A stretch of 64,000 nt of DNA, taken from Viscum album. Taxonomy: Eukaryota > Streptophyta > Magnoliopsida > Santalales > Viscaceae. Location of the stretch: NCBI GenBank assembly GCA_963277665.1, contig OY728121.1:1656436062-1656500061 (forward strand), written 5' to 3'. The position numbers and the translations under genes were made by a program. A model generated the notes under the pieces. The model searched no databases. It saw only the letters and a program-made list of their open reading frames with translations, and was not told the origin of the DNA. Below, one piece after another: positions 1 to 12,620 of this stretch; the first letter of the stretch is position 1, and the number at the start of each line of letters is the position of its first letter.

Positions 1-3000
1 TAAATGTTTAGTATAATATAAAAAATAAATGAAACTGAAAAGATAAATCCTTGTTTTTTTGTTTTATAGAAAATCTACATCGATGAATGAGTTACAAGTT
101 TCCTTTTGAAAATAGTTTAAAAAAACTTGAGGAGCATAGAGGATAATACATTTTTGGATTTTAAAATAAGAAAATAATAGATTAGTGGAGAGAAATAATA
201 TAGATAGATAGCGTGAATAGAAAATAGAGATAATAATATTATGTCCTAAAATAATATATATTTATGAGGAGATAAATCCATCAAATATGAGGATTATGAA
301 ATGAAAATGAAATTTATCCTGAGAAAAATTGAAAATATTATATAAGAATAAAAATTTAAATATATAAAAATATTATAGATACATAGTTAGTGATGAATGT
401 ATAGAACAAAATGAAAATATATTGAGAGATAAGTACCCCTGCATTTTTAATCACTTTTATTTCAAATGAGATAATTTATAAATGAATGAAAATATAAATT
501 AAGTTGGAAAATCATAAATAATTTTAGAGGAATACGCATAGGTAAAACTATTATAGATGTTGGTAATATTTAATACTACTAAGAAAATAAAAAATGATTA
601 TAATTTAATGAGGTGAAATTGAGTTAAGATAAACTTTTATGGATTTGTTAACTTTTGAGTCAAAATCCCTTTAAGGAGAGAACAGAAAATAAAACCCTAA
701 ATATCATTCAAAAATATGTAATTATGATAAAATTTTCTAAAAAGGTAATAAATAAACAATATAAATGAAAACAGGTTCATGATAAAAAACATTTATCGAA
801 TAAGGAAAATTGATATGAAAACCGTTTTCACAGATTCCCTCTTGGTCAGTTTTTCTCTATCCCTATTGAAGGCCTAAAATTCTCTTAGTGAGCCTCATTG
901 AAATGAAGGATTTTAGAAACATTCCAATGAACATTGGTTAAAAATCATTCCATATTATTATTATTTAGATTATTTTAGAAGATATTCAAGTGTAAATTGA
1001 AAGAACAATTTTCTTTGAGGTAGTTGGAAGTGGGATCATTTTATACGTAATTCTGAGTGTTATTTTTTTCAAATACTCACCCCTTAACGAGTGAAGAGTG
1101 AAATTTCACATGGAAAATGGATCCAATGTTGAAAAAAATTGATATAAGATAATGGGAGGTCGATAATTCCCGTATCTGCAAATATAAGGATAGTTTTCAA
1201 GTTATTTTTTTCTTTACCCCTCAGTTAAACCCATTTAATTCATTTTACCTTTACTATGGAAACTCAAATTTTACGTTGAAATTTTTTTATATGCCAAGAA
1301 ATAAAAAATAACCTTATTAACTAATTTTTACATGAATACATAAAATAAGAAATCAATGTTATAGGACTTAGTTTTTAAATTTGATAATTTTTTATAATAA
1401 CATATAATGTGGGAGATATTATCAAAAATGTATTTTTCAGAATAAATTAAATTTATTCTTATACCTTATCATTTAATGAAAAATAAAATAATGCAAATTT
1501 AAATGATTTTATTCCTATTTTTTAAAATTTATTATTTATTTATATAACATTGATTAAATTTTGTAAATAAATTTATTTGAAAAACAATTATTCTCGTTTT
1601 ATTAAATTCATTCTTTATATATAATTTTTTTTTAAAATCAAATGTGTAGAAATACTTATAGTAATGAATATATATATATTTGAAACATAATTTATTATAT
1701 TAAGAATTATATGTTTATATCATTGTGTCATATATTAAGAAAACTCTTCAAATACTCTTCATAATACCTATGTGTAAGAAAAGTACTAGTGTCGATTTCA
1801 TGTGGTGATTCATCCGGTAAGGAGCTCATAATGATTTCCATGATCCTAAACTTCCCATCATATGATTTTTCTCTAGTCACAATTATTTAAGTTCATCTTG
1901 GGCTTGGTCTAGGGAAAAACCAAGTGATTCCATCTCTTTTCTATGCTCAAAAAATGAGGCTAAAAAGGAAGGTTATTACTGCTTGATTCCCTTATTTATA
2001 CCTTATGCATAGATTCCACAATGTGGTTACTCTTATTCATATGAGGTAATTAAATGGATATGTTTCAATAGTCACATTTTAATCAAATACCTCTCAGTAA
2101 TTATTCATATATCTAGTAATTGTGTCAATAGTCATATAATTCCAATTGTTAAAAAATTCCAAATTCCCATATAAAATTATTTTATATATAGGATTATGTA
2201 TATCTCTAAAATCATTCATCATATTTATTTACTTCATTCTGAAAATTTGTTTTAAATTTATAATTTTTTCTTTATTTCCAATGTTATAATAGGAGGTAGG
2301 AACTTTGTAGAAAACTATGAGGAAGAGGATTTCATGTTAACGAAGTTTTTATTCACTTTTCACTTTATTCCTTTTTTAGTATAGAATGAAGTTTTATACT
2401 ACATTCCCATAATGTATTAATGTTTATTTTTCAATGAAATATTTTATCTCAATAAAATATATTGTTGTATATTCTATTTTGGTTTTTCATGTATGAAAAT
2501 ATTTCAAACACAATATTTATTGAAAGGGTAATACATAATGAAATTGTTGTAAGTTACCAGAACTATGGAAACAATGGTATAATTATTATATTTGTTTGGA
2601 TGTTTTTAAGGGGGCCTTAGTGAAATGGGATTTTTAGGTATTGAACTTGGAGAATGGAATTCAATGAGGGGTTTTAGGGAAATTTGGCCTATGTAAATGG
2701 TTTGTGTAAATGAAGGGATGTAAATAAATCTTGATTATCCATAATCAGGGTTATTCATGAAGTTACTCCCCACATTTCTAACCTATCTTAGTGATAAAAC
2801 ACTTGGAGAAAGCCAACATTTACTTTGGGAATCACATTTTTTTACAAAATTAATGTCATATATTAATGGGTAAGGATTAGTAAAGGAATAATTTTTAAAA
2901 GATGTTTTTTTGTGAAGTAATAACAAGAGTGTATCCCCATAAAGTAATTTTATAGGAATCCTTTAGATAGGGTTTTATACTAGAGACTCTAAAAAATTCC

Positions 3001-5504
3001 TATACAAGGAGGGAATCACTAGTAAATCATTACATGATTCTTTTACCTCTTCAACGAATAAAATTAAATGATTACCTGAGATCTTTCATAAAAGACTTGT
3101 TAAAATGGAACATTTTATAAATGTTATCATTTATATCTCATTGTGCACATAGTTAACGAAAAATACACTTTAATATAGAATTTAAACTGGGTAGAGGGAA
3201 GGGAAAAATATTTCTTTCACGGTGATTCCCTTTCTATATAAGAAGTTTACAATTCCACCCACATAAAATTATTTGTAAAGTATTCCCATGAAATTCCTTT
3301 ATTGAGGTTCACTCAAGTAAGTCATTTGTGAAAAAAAACATTTAATCATAATAGCATTAAGAAACATTTCCCATTAACTTAAACTCTAATTTTATAAGAA
3401 ACATGGGCTTCATAAAGAACATGTTCGACCATTCCAAGTGTAAAATTATTTCAGTATACATTAATTATGGTTAGTGACTTCGAAAAAAACCCTACTATGG
3501 GTAAAAAATGATTTCTTTTCATCCCTTGTTTATCCGAGGACACTTACAAGGGTCAAATTAACCAAATTCAACAATTGGCTTCATAAATAACTTTTTGGAC
3601 TATACCAAGCTCAATTTATCAAAATCCCATTTGACCATCCCCCTCAAAATATACTATGCATAGATGATAAATCTACATTGAATTCAAGAGTTCTCCCATA
3701 TATATAATGTATTCTTTTGATAACAGGGATCAAGATTCCTGTAAGAGATCTTTCTAGAGTTTTTATACCTTAATAATTGAACTATTAGGATGTCAACAGT
3801 ATTGTATTTATTTTAAAATGAGGGTTACTATTGTAAGGTAATTGATAAAATCTCACATGGATTAGTTTTATCATCTATAATTCCCTATATCAAGAATCTT
3901 TTTGGATTCCTTATGTTCCAAAGGAATATATATTATGGTCCTCCAATGAGGCTTAATCCCCAACCATATGCTCATTGATGAAATTAACCCTAGTTAACAC
4001 GATGATCAGTTTTACTCATAATGTCCTCCTATTTTTTGTATAAACCAACCATATCCTCATTTTTGGATATATATATATATTATCCACATAATGATCTATA
4101 TGCCTCTAAATGGGCCACCAATATGGTTTAAGTCCCAACCACTCTTAACTAGTCAATAACCTCTTACATGCTTTCCTAGTTAACCATAAGAAGGAGGTGG
4201 ACATGAATATATATTCCCCCTACAATGTGTAATCCCAATCCATTAATTCTATTTTTTTTTCAAAAGTAATCAGCATGGACTAGAAAGGGTTGTTCATGTT
4301 GTAGTCCCACATTTACCATTGGTAGGAACCTCTTTTCCAAGTAGTCCAAGCTAAATAAAATTAAGCAAAACAAAACATGATCCATTATACAAAATATTAA
4401 ACTACTTAGAGTAGTTCTTTGATTAATGAACATAAAATATAATTCATTATCACATGGATTCACATTCTTAAATTGATACTTTATTTGGTTAAGAATGCAT
4501 AACATTAAAAAGAACCACTATTGTCCTTTTCACAAGATATTAGATGGTAAAAAATGTACCATTAAATGGAACTAATTACATGGGTTTTGATCCCATTTGT
4601 GAGGATTTATAGGAATACCCTATCATTATTCTGTTACCAACATATTAAAACCTACCACCTCACCCATTAGGGATGAATTCTAGAGTTCCCAGTTGTGAAT
4701 ATTTAAATCATAGTAGTAGAATATAGATGGAGAACCCATGATACATACAAATGTTAAAATCAATGCATGGTGTTAATAAATCATGTACAATAAAGTAACA
4801 TGTCTTATTAATGGGTAGGATTTCACATATACATATTAAATCTACATAAGGGTCCCTAAGTAGGAATCCATACCCATTAAAGGATGATCCAATATCCCAT
4901 ATGATGGACCAACATGTAATCCAAAGTGTTACCAATATATCTCAATGATCTCCTACCTTTGGAAACATGGTGTGCATTGAAATAAATCAAGGTGGCATGG
5001 AGCATGTAGGGGAATAAATTGTGAAACCACTTTGTAAAACTTTTCATTTGAAAGAGATCAACTAATCATAATTTTTCTCAGGATGATAATTTAATTTTTT
5101 TTCATGTTTTTCATATTATCTCAAGATCCCTAACACATACAAATAGAATTTTCATTTGTCTCATATGATAAAAAACACCCTAGATTATCTAGAACTACAT
5201 GTCAGGCACCTCTGGTCATTGTACACAATTAGACAATGCACTGGAGATATACCTCAAAGATGATGAATGTTCTGACCTTGAGGACCAGAAACATGGTATC
5301 ACTCACATAATGAACTTGGTATCAATTGGTGAATTGTCCAATATTAGATAACCCATTCAATATATATATAAATTTTCTAGTTTTGGATTGTGAAAACATC
5401 AAAGATATAAAGTCCCAAAGTTCATCCTATCAATGGTGGGATATAAAAGATAATTTTGTGCATCTTACAACATTCAAACTATTTGGGAGCATATATTTTA
5501 ACAA
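1..5504. other. A+T-rich decayed DNA, no gene recognised
   Basis: Very A+T-rich sequence with frequent stops in all frames. The longest open stretches here (for example minus-strand 4260-4505 and 4708-4935) are hydrophobic low-complexity translations with no motif I recognise. The texture of scattered G/C runs in A+T-rich DNA resembles the long non-coding LTRs further along the window, so this is probably old retroelement sequence, but I could not pair it with any other part of the window. A short (TA)n run lies near 4068-4082. Confidence 0.5.
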
Positions 5505-5960
5505 ACCTATCGTGGGCCCCTCTACCCCATTGGGAACTGGCCTAAGCCTAAGGGTTGGCCACCTTGGGCCTCACTAGGGACATGTGGTCTGTAGGTGGAG
5601 AGGCCACCCCAATACCTCTTTACCCAAAAACACGTTTTGTAGTTGTGGTTTGGATTAGTGGTAAGAACCCTCTAATACTACATGAAAAATGGGGGTTAAA
5701 AACCCATTGGGCACAAGCCAGTGTAGTATCACTATAGCGTATTGTAGCAGTGGCGGCACTGTAGAAACGACGGGCATTGTAGTGGTGGCAGGGCACTGGA
5801 GGGGCTACAGGGTACTATAGCAGCAGTGGGTATTTTGTGGTACTGTATCAGGATGGTATTGTAGCATTACTATTCATAGAATGGGCCTATGGGCCATGTA
5901 ATGGGTTAAATGCCCACAGGGCCTTCGGGCTATGTAAGGGGTCTCCCTTTACCCAGTTAA
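5505..5960. repeat. G+C-richer island with degenerate short tandem repeat
   Basis: This block is clearly richer in G+C than its surroundings. Within 5720-5870 a unit close to GCACTGTAGCAG recurs at irregular 15-30 base steps (near 5732, 5739, 5756, 5774, 5812, 5840 and 5856), followed by alternating GGGCC-type motifs to about 5940. Such blocks occur inside some plant LTRs, so a decayed LTR is the likeliest origin. No terminal repeat, primer site or coding frame was found to prove that. The two overlapping open frames across it look like chance frames. Confidence 0.5.
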
Positions 5961-8650
5961 AGAGGTCTTTTATTTTCTTTAATAATAATTGAGGCTTCGA
6001 CCCCAACCTTTAAAAAATTATTTGGGAGCCTATTCCTAGAGTGTGACAAGTCATATCTATATTACCTTAGGATGGTAGGAGAGGATTCAAAAAATTATCC
6101 AAATTTTGATTAGAAGATTCCTAGGAGAAATCCTGCCATCCACTATTGTCTCCAACACTACATGAACATATACTACCAACAATATATTGAGTATATTACT
6201 GTAGTGATCTAGGCCCTCATAATTTAAGCTAAGACACCCAAGAGGAAGGAACATTATTATAATATGTCTATTTAATCTTAGGAGTAGGATCTTACACAAA
6301 TTACAACGTGTAAATATCATTAGTATGTTCTATAGTTTAATTAGGAATAGGATTTTTCCTTATTCCCTTCAACAACCTTGAATTTTATCGACATATTTTG
6401 ATTTAATATTTGAAGTAGGATCATATCCTTTATACAACCCATGAATTGTGTCAATATATTTGAATAAAAAATAAAGAGTATGATCATATTCTTACTCTCT
6501 CCACTAATGTTTACCAATATATTCTAATGATAATCAGGGAGCTACCAAGGAGTACTCTCATTCATGAGGTCTCCACCCCCACTAACTAGCCCTAATTATT
6601 ATAGATGTTCTGAACTCAATCATAAAATTGTGAATTCCCACAAGGAATGATTTATATGGGTAATCTATGATTGAGTAATTGGTTCATATTCATGTTCCTT
6701 ATAGTAACAATAATTATTATAGACATATTATGATAATGGATCAAGGATCCACAAATTCATTATCATAAAGAGAAGGTGAATATATATACATGGAAGAAAC
6801 CCCCAAATAACTATGATTAATGATTCTGGAAGTCTTTCCAATATAATCTATGATAGAGGTCCTCCGTATGTTATCTAATATATAAATAGTGAAGGTCATC
6901 CTCGGGGTTGGGATCATAAGATAATCAACCCTAGATCTCCCCCCATAGTCAAATTAATTGGGACAACTCATTTATTCACCCCAAAGTACTATTCATAGAG
7001 TAGCTCCCTTCTATTCTATGAATATTTTCCCCAAAGGTCCTCCTTGTGATGTCGGTTATGGAGGTTTCTTAACAACATGGGAATTTTCTTGAAATGAAGT
7101 CCTCCCTTAATAACTCATCAATAGTTAGAAAAGAGGAAATTCATCCCTCTGGAATCCAATCTAATAACTCTATAGGTCCTTCCAAGACCCAATTTTGTAG
7201 ATATACTCTCTATGATGAATCATAAAATCCTAATGGAGGCCCTCCCAATAGAAAAAAAATTAAATGTCACCTATAGGTTTCTTCCCCATGCTTCTAGTTA
7301 AGAAGTTCCCCTTTAGAGTTACTTTTATTCTCAGCATGAAGGTTCTCTTCATATTTCCATATGCCTAGTGTAACTCAAAACATAAAGTCCATCGACAAAA
7401 TTCACCACAATCAGCTGTGTCTCATCCAAATAAAAGGATAAATTGGGGTTTATGATGATGATATCTAGATCCCCTAGATCATATACCTTTTAATGAAAAT
7501 TTGGATTTTATAAATCACCAAAATTATAATGAAAAGTATATGGAGAAATGAAATTTATGGTTGTATCATATTGAAGAACCCCTTATAGAGGAGGATGATA
7601 AGTGTAATTCTATTGTTATGTAGAAAGGATGAGTTATGGATAAAATTTTGGTAATATGCTCAACCATGGACACTAATCAATTAGAAATTAAAACAGTATT
7701 AAAAGAGGAGTTCATACCTTATCTTTTGTAAACATTTTGGGAAAATATCTATTATATCAACTATATATTTCTAACTTATATGGATTTTGGTGACCATATA
7801 AAGATACTAGATAAGATTTTCCACAATGTTCACCTAGACACCTTTTTAGTACCTCAAAACCCAATGTAGAGGATTAAATGTGAGAATGTTTAGAAAGAAT
7901 ACCTAAATAGAATAAAGTAACTCTTTTATATTGGGACTGAAAACCTCTCAAATGATTGTATTAGAGTGTGGGATTAATATGGAGATTTATAATTCACCAT
8001 AATTGGATAGAAATAAGTTTTTTCAGGGAATAATACTTTCAATTTCATTAATTCAGATCATGTATCCTTCTGTGGGTCTTTTCTGGATAGATGGTTTATT
8101 CAAAAAATCCAACCATTCCCAATGCCCGTAAGAGGCACACTTTACGGGAGTAAGATATTGATAGGATCCTACATCACGTTTCCAAGAAGTTCAAACTAGT
8201 TTCTCTCCTAGGGGAAAAATCTTATAGTCCTTGATTAGCCTAAAAATGACCTAATATCACTCAAAATGGTTTAGTATCTATCTCATGCTCAAATAGTGGT
8301 TTATAGATACAATAAGGCTATGATAACAACATCCTTTGAAACATTACAAGAATTACTTCAACATACAAGGATGTGGACATTTTTTCCATCATAATGACCC
8401 CTATAATCATCATATAAATATTGTAAAAATGTCATAATGGAATAAATGAAATATAAATAGTAGACCATAGGGATCACGGTGTTAGTGAAACACATTCCTT
8501 TAAGAAATTTGATATTCTCATGGTTGAAAGTAGCTTCACCAAAAACAGCTTTATTATTTCTTCTACTCACTTATTCATCCCTTCCATTAGGTATGCAATC
8601 CGTGAAATGCATTGATATCATAGACACCCCTCCTTAAAAATTATGTTTAT
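5961..8650. other. A+T-rich decayed DNA, no gene recognised
   Basis: No credible coding region. Short open frames (minus 6087-6320 and 8358-8570) show no known motif. Between about 6850 and 7290 a motif close to GAGGTCCTCC recurs six or seven times at irregular distances of roughly 40-180 bases, which suggests a worn tandem repeat. The last five bases before the Cassandra element, TTTAT at 8646-8650, are its target-site duplication. Confidence 0.45.
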
Positions 8651-9025
8651 TGTAACAACTAGTTCCTTATGAAAGCATAGACACCCTTTCTTTACATGTT
8701 TGTCAGGTCCTGGCCAACCAGGAACCCCCAATTGCCCCGCAGAATCATGGTCCCCTCCCTTGGGTGCACCCACGTGCTTGAAATGGTCATTAGACTAATG
8801 ACGGGCCCCAAAAGCCAACACAAGTAATTTCTTATGTGCTTTTCCCTCACTCATACACACCCTGGGAAACTTCCTAGAAGGTCACCCATCTTGATCCCTG
8901 CTGTAAGACAAGCCCACTTAATTGTGAAGTTCTAGTTAGGTAGGCTCCTAAAAACAAAAGTTCACCTTGTTGACATAAGTCATATAATATAGTCTTTTAA
9001 CCCTTTATCATTATAGGGTTTTACA
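8651..9025 (-). repeat. Cassandra 3' LTR
   Basis: Downstream LTR on the minus strand. It starts TGTAAAACC directly after the polypurine tract and ends TGTTACA beside the TTTAT duplication, giving canonical TG...CA ends. Its 5S-derived segment keeps the box C core GATGGGTGACC intact. Confidence 0.88.
8856..8933 (-). promoter_or_regulatory. 5S rRNA-like Pol III internal promoter in Cassandra 3' LTR
   Basis: On the minus strand this reads like nucleotides about 40-115 of plant 5S rRNA. An A-box-like AATTAAGTGGGC is followed by an intermediate element and the box C string GATGGGTGACCTTCTAGG. The recalled plant 5S box C is GGATGGGTGACCTCCTGGG, so only a few bases differ. It should once have bound TFIIIA/TFIIIC. 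It is not a 5S gene, because the rest of the molecule is missing. Confidence 0.85.
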
Positions 9026-9039
9026 TTAACCCCTCCCCT
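9026..9039 (-). other. Cassandra polypurine tract
   Basis: The minus strand reads AGGGGAGGGGTTAA immediately before the TG start of the 3' LTR, the expected place for the plus-strand primer of reverse transcription. Confidence 0.85.
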
Positions 9040-9111
9040 ATAGAGTACAATATCCTCATTTTTAACCCTATATATAAACCCATGTAGTTCCACCACGCTT
9101 GAGGCGGGGTT

Positions 9112-9126
9112 CCTCCTCTGATACCA
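9112..9126 (-). other. Cassandra primer binding site (initiator Met tRNA)
   Basis: The minus strand reads TGGTATCAGAG followed by GAGG, just inside the 5' LTR. TGGTATCAGAGC is the standard complement of the 3' end of plant initiator methionine tRNA, so eleven of the twelve core bases are kept. Confidence 0.88.
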
Positions 9127-9127
9127 A

Positions 9128-9502
9128 TTTAACAACCGGGCCCCACTAACATCAGAGACACCCCATATTAACTTGTTTGTTGGGTCTTATCACACTAGGA
9201 ACCACTAGTTTCCCCATATACATGTGGTCCACTCCCTCTTTCCCACCCATGTGTATAAATAAGTCATAAGACTAATGACAGTCACCATTGGACAATACAT
9301 TTTATTTATAGTGTGATTCATACTCACTCACACACACCCTAGGAATCTTCCTAGGAGGTCACCCATTGAGATCACTACTCTAAACCAGGAACACTAAACT
9401 ATTTAGTTTTAATCTAGTATGCTCTTGAAAATAAAAGTTCACCTTATTGACATGAGTTGTATAATTTAGTTTTTTAACCCTATATCATTCTGGTATGTTA
9501 TA
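9128..9502 (-). repeat. Cassandra 5' LTR
   Basis: Upstream LTR of the minus-strand Cassandra element. It aligns along its length with the other copy. The shared order is a start beside the target duplication, a block reading GTCAATAAGGTGAAC on the minus strand, the 5S-like segment, and an end rich in GGGCCC next to the primer site. It is the more diverged of the two copies in its 5S part. The inner boundary is placed by alignment and may be off by two bases. Confidence 0.85.
9333..9412 (-). promoter_or_regulatory. 5S rRNA-like Pol III internal promoter in Cassandra 5' LTR
   Basis: Second copy of the 5S-like segment, in the LTR that would drive transcription. On the minus strand it reads AATGGGTGACCTCCTAGGAAG, so box C is well kept and in places closer to 5S (CCTCC) than the other copy. 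The A-box side has drifted more. Confidence 0.82.
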
Positions 9503-10296
9503 TTTATGATGGTTTAATTCATGATATATTATTTTTTTCAGTAAATGTTATTGATTTCATATCGATATTTAGCATGGATCATTAAACCATTATAAAAGAA
9601 AAAAATGTGGATGCATTAATATGATACATTATTTTCATTAAAATACATGAAATTGTAATGCATACATGAAAAAAAGTCATGCTCTATATCTTAGAAATCC
9701 ATTGAATATTAAATTATTGTCCACTTAGTGGGATTAAGATAAAAATAAAAGGAAGGGAATAGCTATATCTATACCTTACCCACCACCCAAATAAGATGAT
9801 AACATTTCTACTAAAGAGGGAATTGTCTAATATGGAATTAAATTTAATAAATGGTTTCATTATCTAAATCATGGATATCCATTAAGAAATGTGGTCTTCT
9901 TGGACAATGGGAGTGGACTCCAACTATTCAACTACCATAATAAATAATAAACTAGTTTATCTAACTACATTAACCATAGAATATGAGGAATAACCTACCC
10001 TTGGAAAAAAACTGACATTATTAGAAAGTTACATAATAAAAGGTCAAGGTGGATATCAATATAAAGTGTAGGAAAGACTAAAGTATTAGGATCTTCTCAA
10101 TTATGCTAATTGATTATAATTATAATATATAATTCCTCTATAACTCCATGAATCAACTGAGTTCCTTACTACTCGGATGGAAACGATAAGGGTGCAGTGC
10201 GCTCTGATAAAACTATAGAGGAAACCATACCCTATGTGGATTGGCTAGAATATTGTTCCATCCAACTTTAGAAATACCATATTCTTGATATTAAAT
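9503..10296. other. Non-coding stretch before Tat gag
   Basis: A+T-rich sequence after the Cassandra target duplication with no recognisable gene. It should include the leader, and perhaps the lost 5' LTR end, of the Tat-type Ty3 element whose gag begins near 10.3 kb. I could not find a primer site or an LTR boundary in it. Confidence 0.4.
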
Positions 10297-10640
10297 GGTA
10301 TTATTAATCCTAAACAAAACCTCATGGACATTTATTAATGTCGCATCCCCATGATGGGTTCATTATAGAAATTGGAGGAAGGAAATATAATGTTCTTTTT
10401 GTAAACCATGATGGGACTGACATTTTTGTAATACAACAACCTTCCAACCATATATTTCAATATTTGTGAAAATATTCAATGAAAGTTTTTCTATCAATTT
10501 ATCTCATCAATTAGTAAGATGGCAGTCATGATCCTATAAAATTATAAAGAAATTAAAACAGAAGGCGCCTCTTCTTTATCGCTCGGAGGAATGGTTCTAA
10601 CTATTCAATAAGTATGAAATTTTTTTGATATAATTTAATG
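10297..10640 (+). pseudogene. Tat-type Ty3 gag remnant (capsid region)
   Basis: In one frame, a segment at 10297-10338 reads like the start of a plant Ty3 capsid (NPKQNLMDIY, cf. the family pattern DP..HL..). From 10411 the same frame continues LTFL, stop, YNNLP and then ICENI, stop, KFFYQFISS. This matches the capsid block with W/F..LP...I.SF..L...F...F.SS. Beyond about 10550 the match resumes one frame over. The product would be the particle-forming structural protein. It is broken by stops and at least one frameshift. Similarity is by eye, but the order and spacing fit, and protease, RT and RNase H follow at normal distances. Confidence 0.6.
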
Positions 10641-12311
10641 AAAATATGTATAAAAATATACTAGATGAGTTTTAATTTAAATTTATTCCTCTGAAGTACC
10701 CTGGACATTTCTTAGAATTTGAAGTAGTCACCCAACTACTGAAAGATTCAGTTCAATACTCTAAGGCCATCTCTTGAATCAGAACATCAATATAAGGAGA
10801 GAAAAATAGTAGATAAATTTCTATAACTATCATGCTATAACTATCACCAATGTTATGTCCTGTCACCAAACCTTTTAATGGTAATTTTATACCTCCACTT
10901 TAATAGTTTTGGAAACAAAAACACTCTTTTATGGAGGAGAAAAGGATAAATATATCTTGAACCTAGAGGAACATATGGAAAAAGTATATTATTTTCGAAA
11001 AATAGGACCCAAGATTCATAATTTTATAAATGGAAAATAAATTAGTTAATTTGATATATATTAGGAGTCCAAAATAATTTTACTAGAATTATTTCTCAAA
11101 TTACTTCCCTTTTCACCAAATGTTGAGGGATAATAACCATAAATTATTTATCTTAAAGGAAATACTCAGGAATATGATGAAATATAGGAAAGTAAAGTTT
11201 GATAAACTCCTACCATAAGTGACCCATGTATTATCAACTCCACTGGAGTAAGGAGGAGGGTGGAAGGATATTTCATATTGATGTTTGTTGAAATTTGATG
11301 AATTAAAACCCCAAAATTAGTTACATAGGTGGATGATATACTTAGGGATTAACTAAATCGACTAGCTATAGCCCGACTTCCCTTTATGGTGCTGGAGATG
11401 AAATATTCCTCATCTTAGTATTATAAGAGTCAATGAAACTAAAATTTGAGGAAGAAAATAAAAAATGGAATTCCACTATAGTAACCCATAATGGTTTAAG
11501 GTCTTTTGGACTTCCTTCCCTCATTACTAGGGGATGGAGTCCACCGTACCAAATTGAACCTTAATATGATGAGGATTCAAAATATGGATTTTTAAATTTC
11601 ATCCACTTTGATGACCACATATATGATTAAGAATTAATATATGAAACTATGTTACCCAACCCTAATTTTAAAATATATAATTGGTTTTAGGGAAAATAAA
11701 ATCATAGAAGAATTCGATAAGCATGAATCTTTTCAACTAAGTCTATATATGTGACTAAAAAATATATATTGTCTCTCGATTGAGTTGAATAGAAATATAG
11801 ATCTGATCCAGAGTCACCTAGCACTAATTTAAACCCAGTAATATTTGAATACCAATTGTAAGACATGAAATTTATTGGTCCACATTGGTATATAAGAAAT
11901 TCAATTTTTTCTAACCTTTAGACCATAAAGATGTCCCCAAAATTGATTCTAGGAAATTAATCAGTAAAGGAATTAACTTAGGTCCCAAACCCTAAATATA
12001 GTGATCAATATAATGGTAATAATCATCAACCCTTGGTTAAGAATTACTAAATTTTGAATCATCTCGATGTAATTACAATCATGATCTTAATATTTAATCA
12101 TATTTATAAATAAGTAAAAAATAATTAATTCCTTAATTTGGATCGTTTAATCCCCTGCGAGTTTGAGATATAATCTTCTGTAGAAAAAATATATCATGAA
12201 GATATGACCTCTACTAGATTTTATATGGCCATTTACTTCATAGGAAAAGAATTAGATAATGATATACATATACTTATCAGACCCTAACATATATATGAAA
12301 ATATTGTAGAT
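10641..12311. other. Decayed gag/linker region of Tat element
   Basis: Lies where the rest of gag (nucleocapsid) and the gag-protease linker of the Tat-type element should be. No zinc knuckle or other motif is visible in any frame. The sequence is A+T-rich with dense stops. Confidence 0.4.
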
Positions 12312-12620
12312 GTTAAAATCTTATGGGTGTTAATTGATAAATGTTTTAGGATCAATGTCATCCTGATATGACCCTCAAGAAATTATGATAAATTAAAGTA
12401 GACTTTACCCTTCCAAGATAATAATACATGGGTGTTCTATTAGTAATCAAAGACCTGTAAGATGGATTAATCTCATAATCCAATTTAGTGACATATTTTT
12501 AACTCTAATATCGAGGAGGTCTGTCAAGACACAACTTTAAATATCATACTAGGAAGAGAATGGATCCATAATCATGATACAAGAACCTTATCATATCATC
12601 AATGCATAAAATATATTTTT
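12312..12620 (+). pseudogene. Tat-type Ty3 aspartic protease remnant
   Basis: At 12312-12365 one frame reads VKILWVLIDKCFRINVI, matching the protease pattern V..VLID[TS]G.S.N.I. The catalytic triad D-T-G is now D-K-C (12336-12344). About 200 bases later, 12539-12620 reads NIILGREWIH and then LSYHQCIKYIF, the conserved C-terminal block (ILGR.W.H....ST.H...K) of Ty3 proteases upstream of Tat-type RT. The two blocks are in different frames, so at least one indel separates them. The enzyme would have processed the gag-pol polyprotein and is dead here. Confidence 0.75.

Larger units (their letters stand above)
8651..9502 (-). mobile_element. Cassandra-type TRIM retrotransposon, complete, with 5S rRNA-derived LTR promoter
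   Basis: Two direct repeats of about 375 bp (8651-9025 and 9128-9502) flank about 100 bp of non-coding interior. Read on the minus strand, the order is 5' LTR, primer site matching the initiator Met tRNA, short interior, G-rich polypurine tract, 3' LTR. Each LTR holds a segment that aligns with the internal promoter half of plant 5S rRNA. This combination defines Cassandra, a non-autonomous family with Pol III-type LTR promoters that must borrow proteins from other retrotransposons. A perfect 5-bp duplication, TTTAT, flanks it (8646-8650 and 9503-9507), so it is a simple complete insertion. The outer dinucleotide of the 5' LTR has decayed (TG to TA). The family assignment comes from remembered family features, not a database search. 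Confidence 0.9.

Noticed and set aside
8856..8933. A 5S rRNA gene
   Set aside because: Only the promoter half of 5S is present, twice, within the terminal repeats of a TRIM. It is a Cassandra LTR feature and not an rRNA gene.
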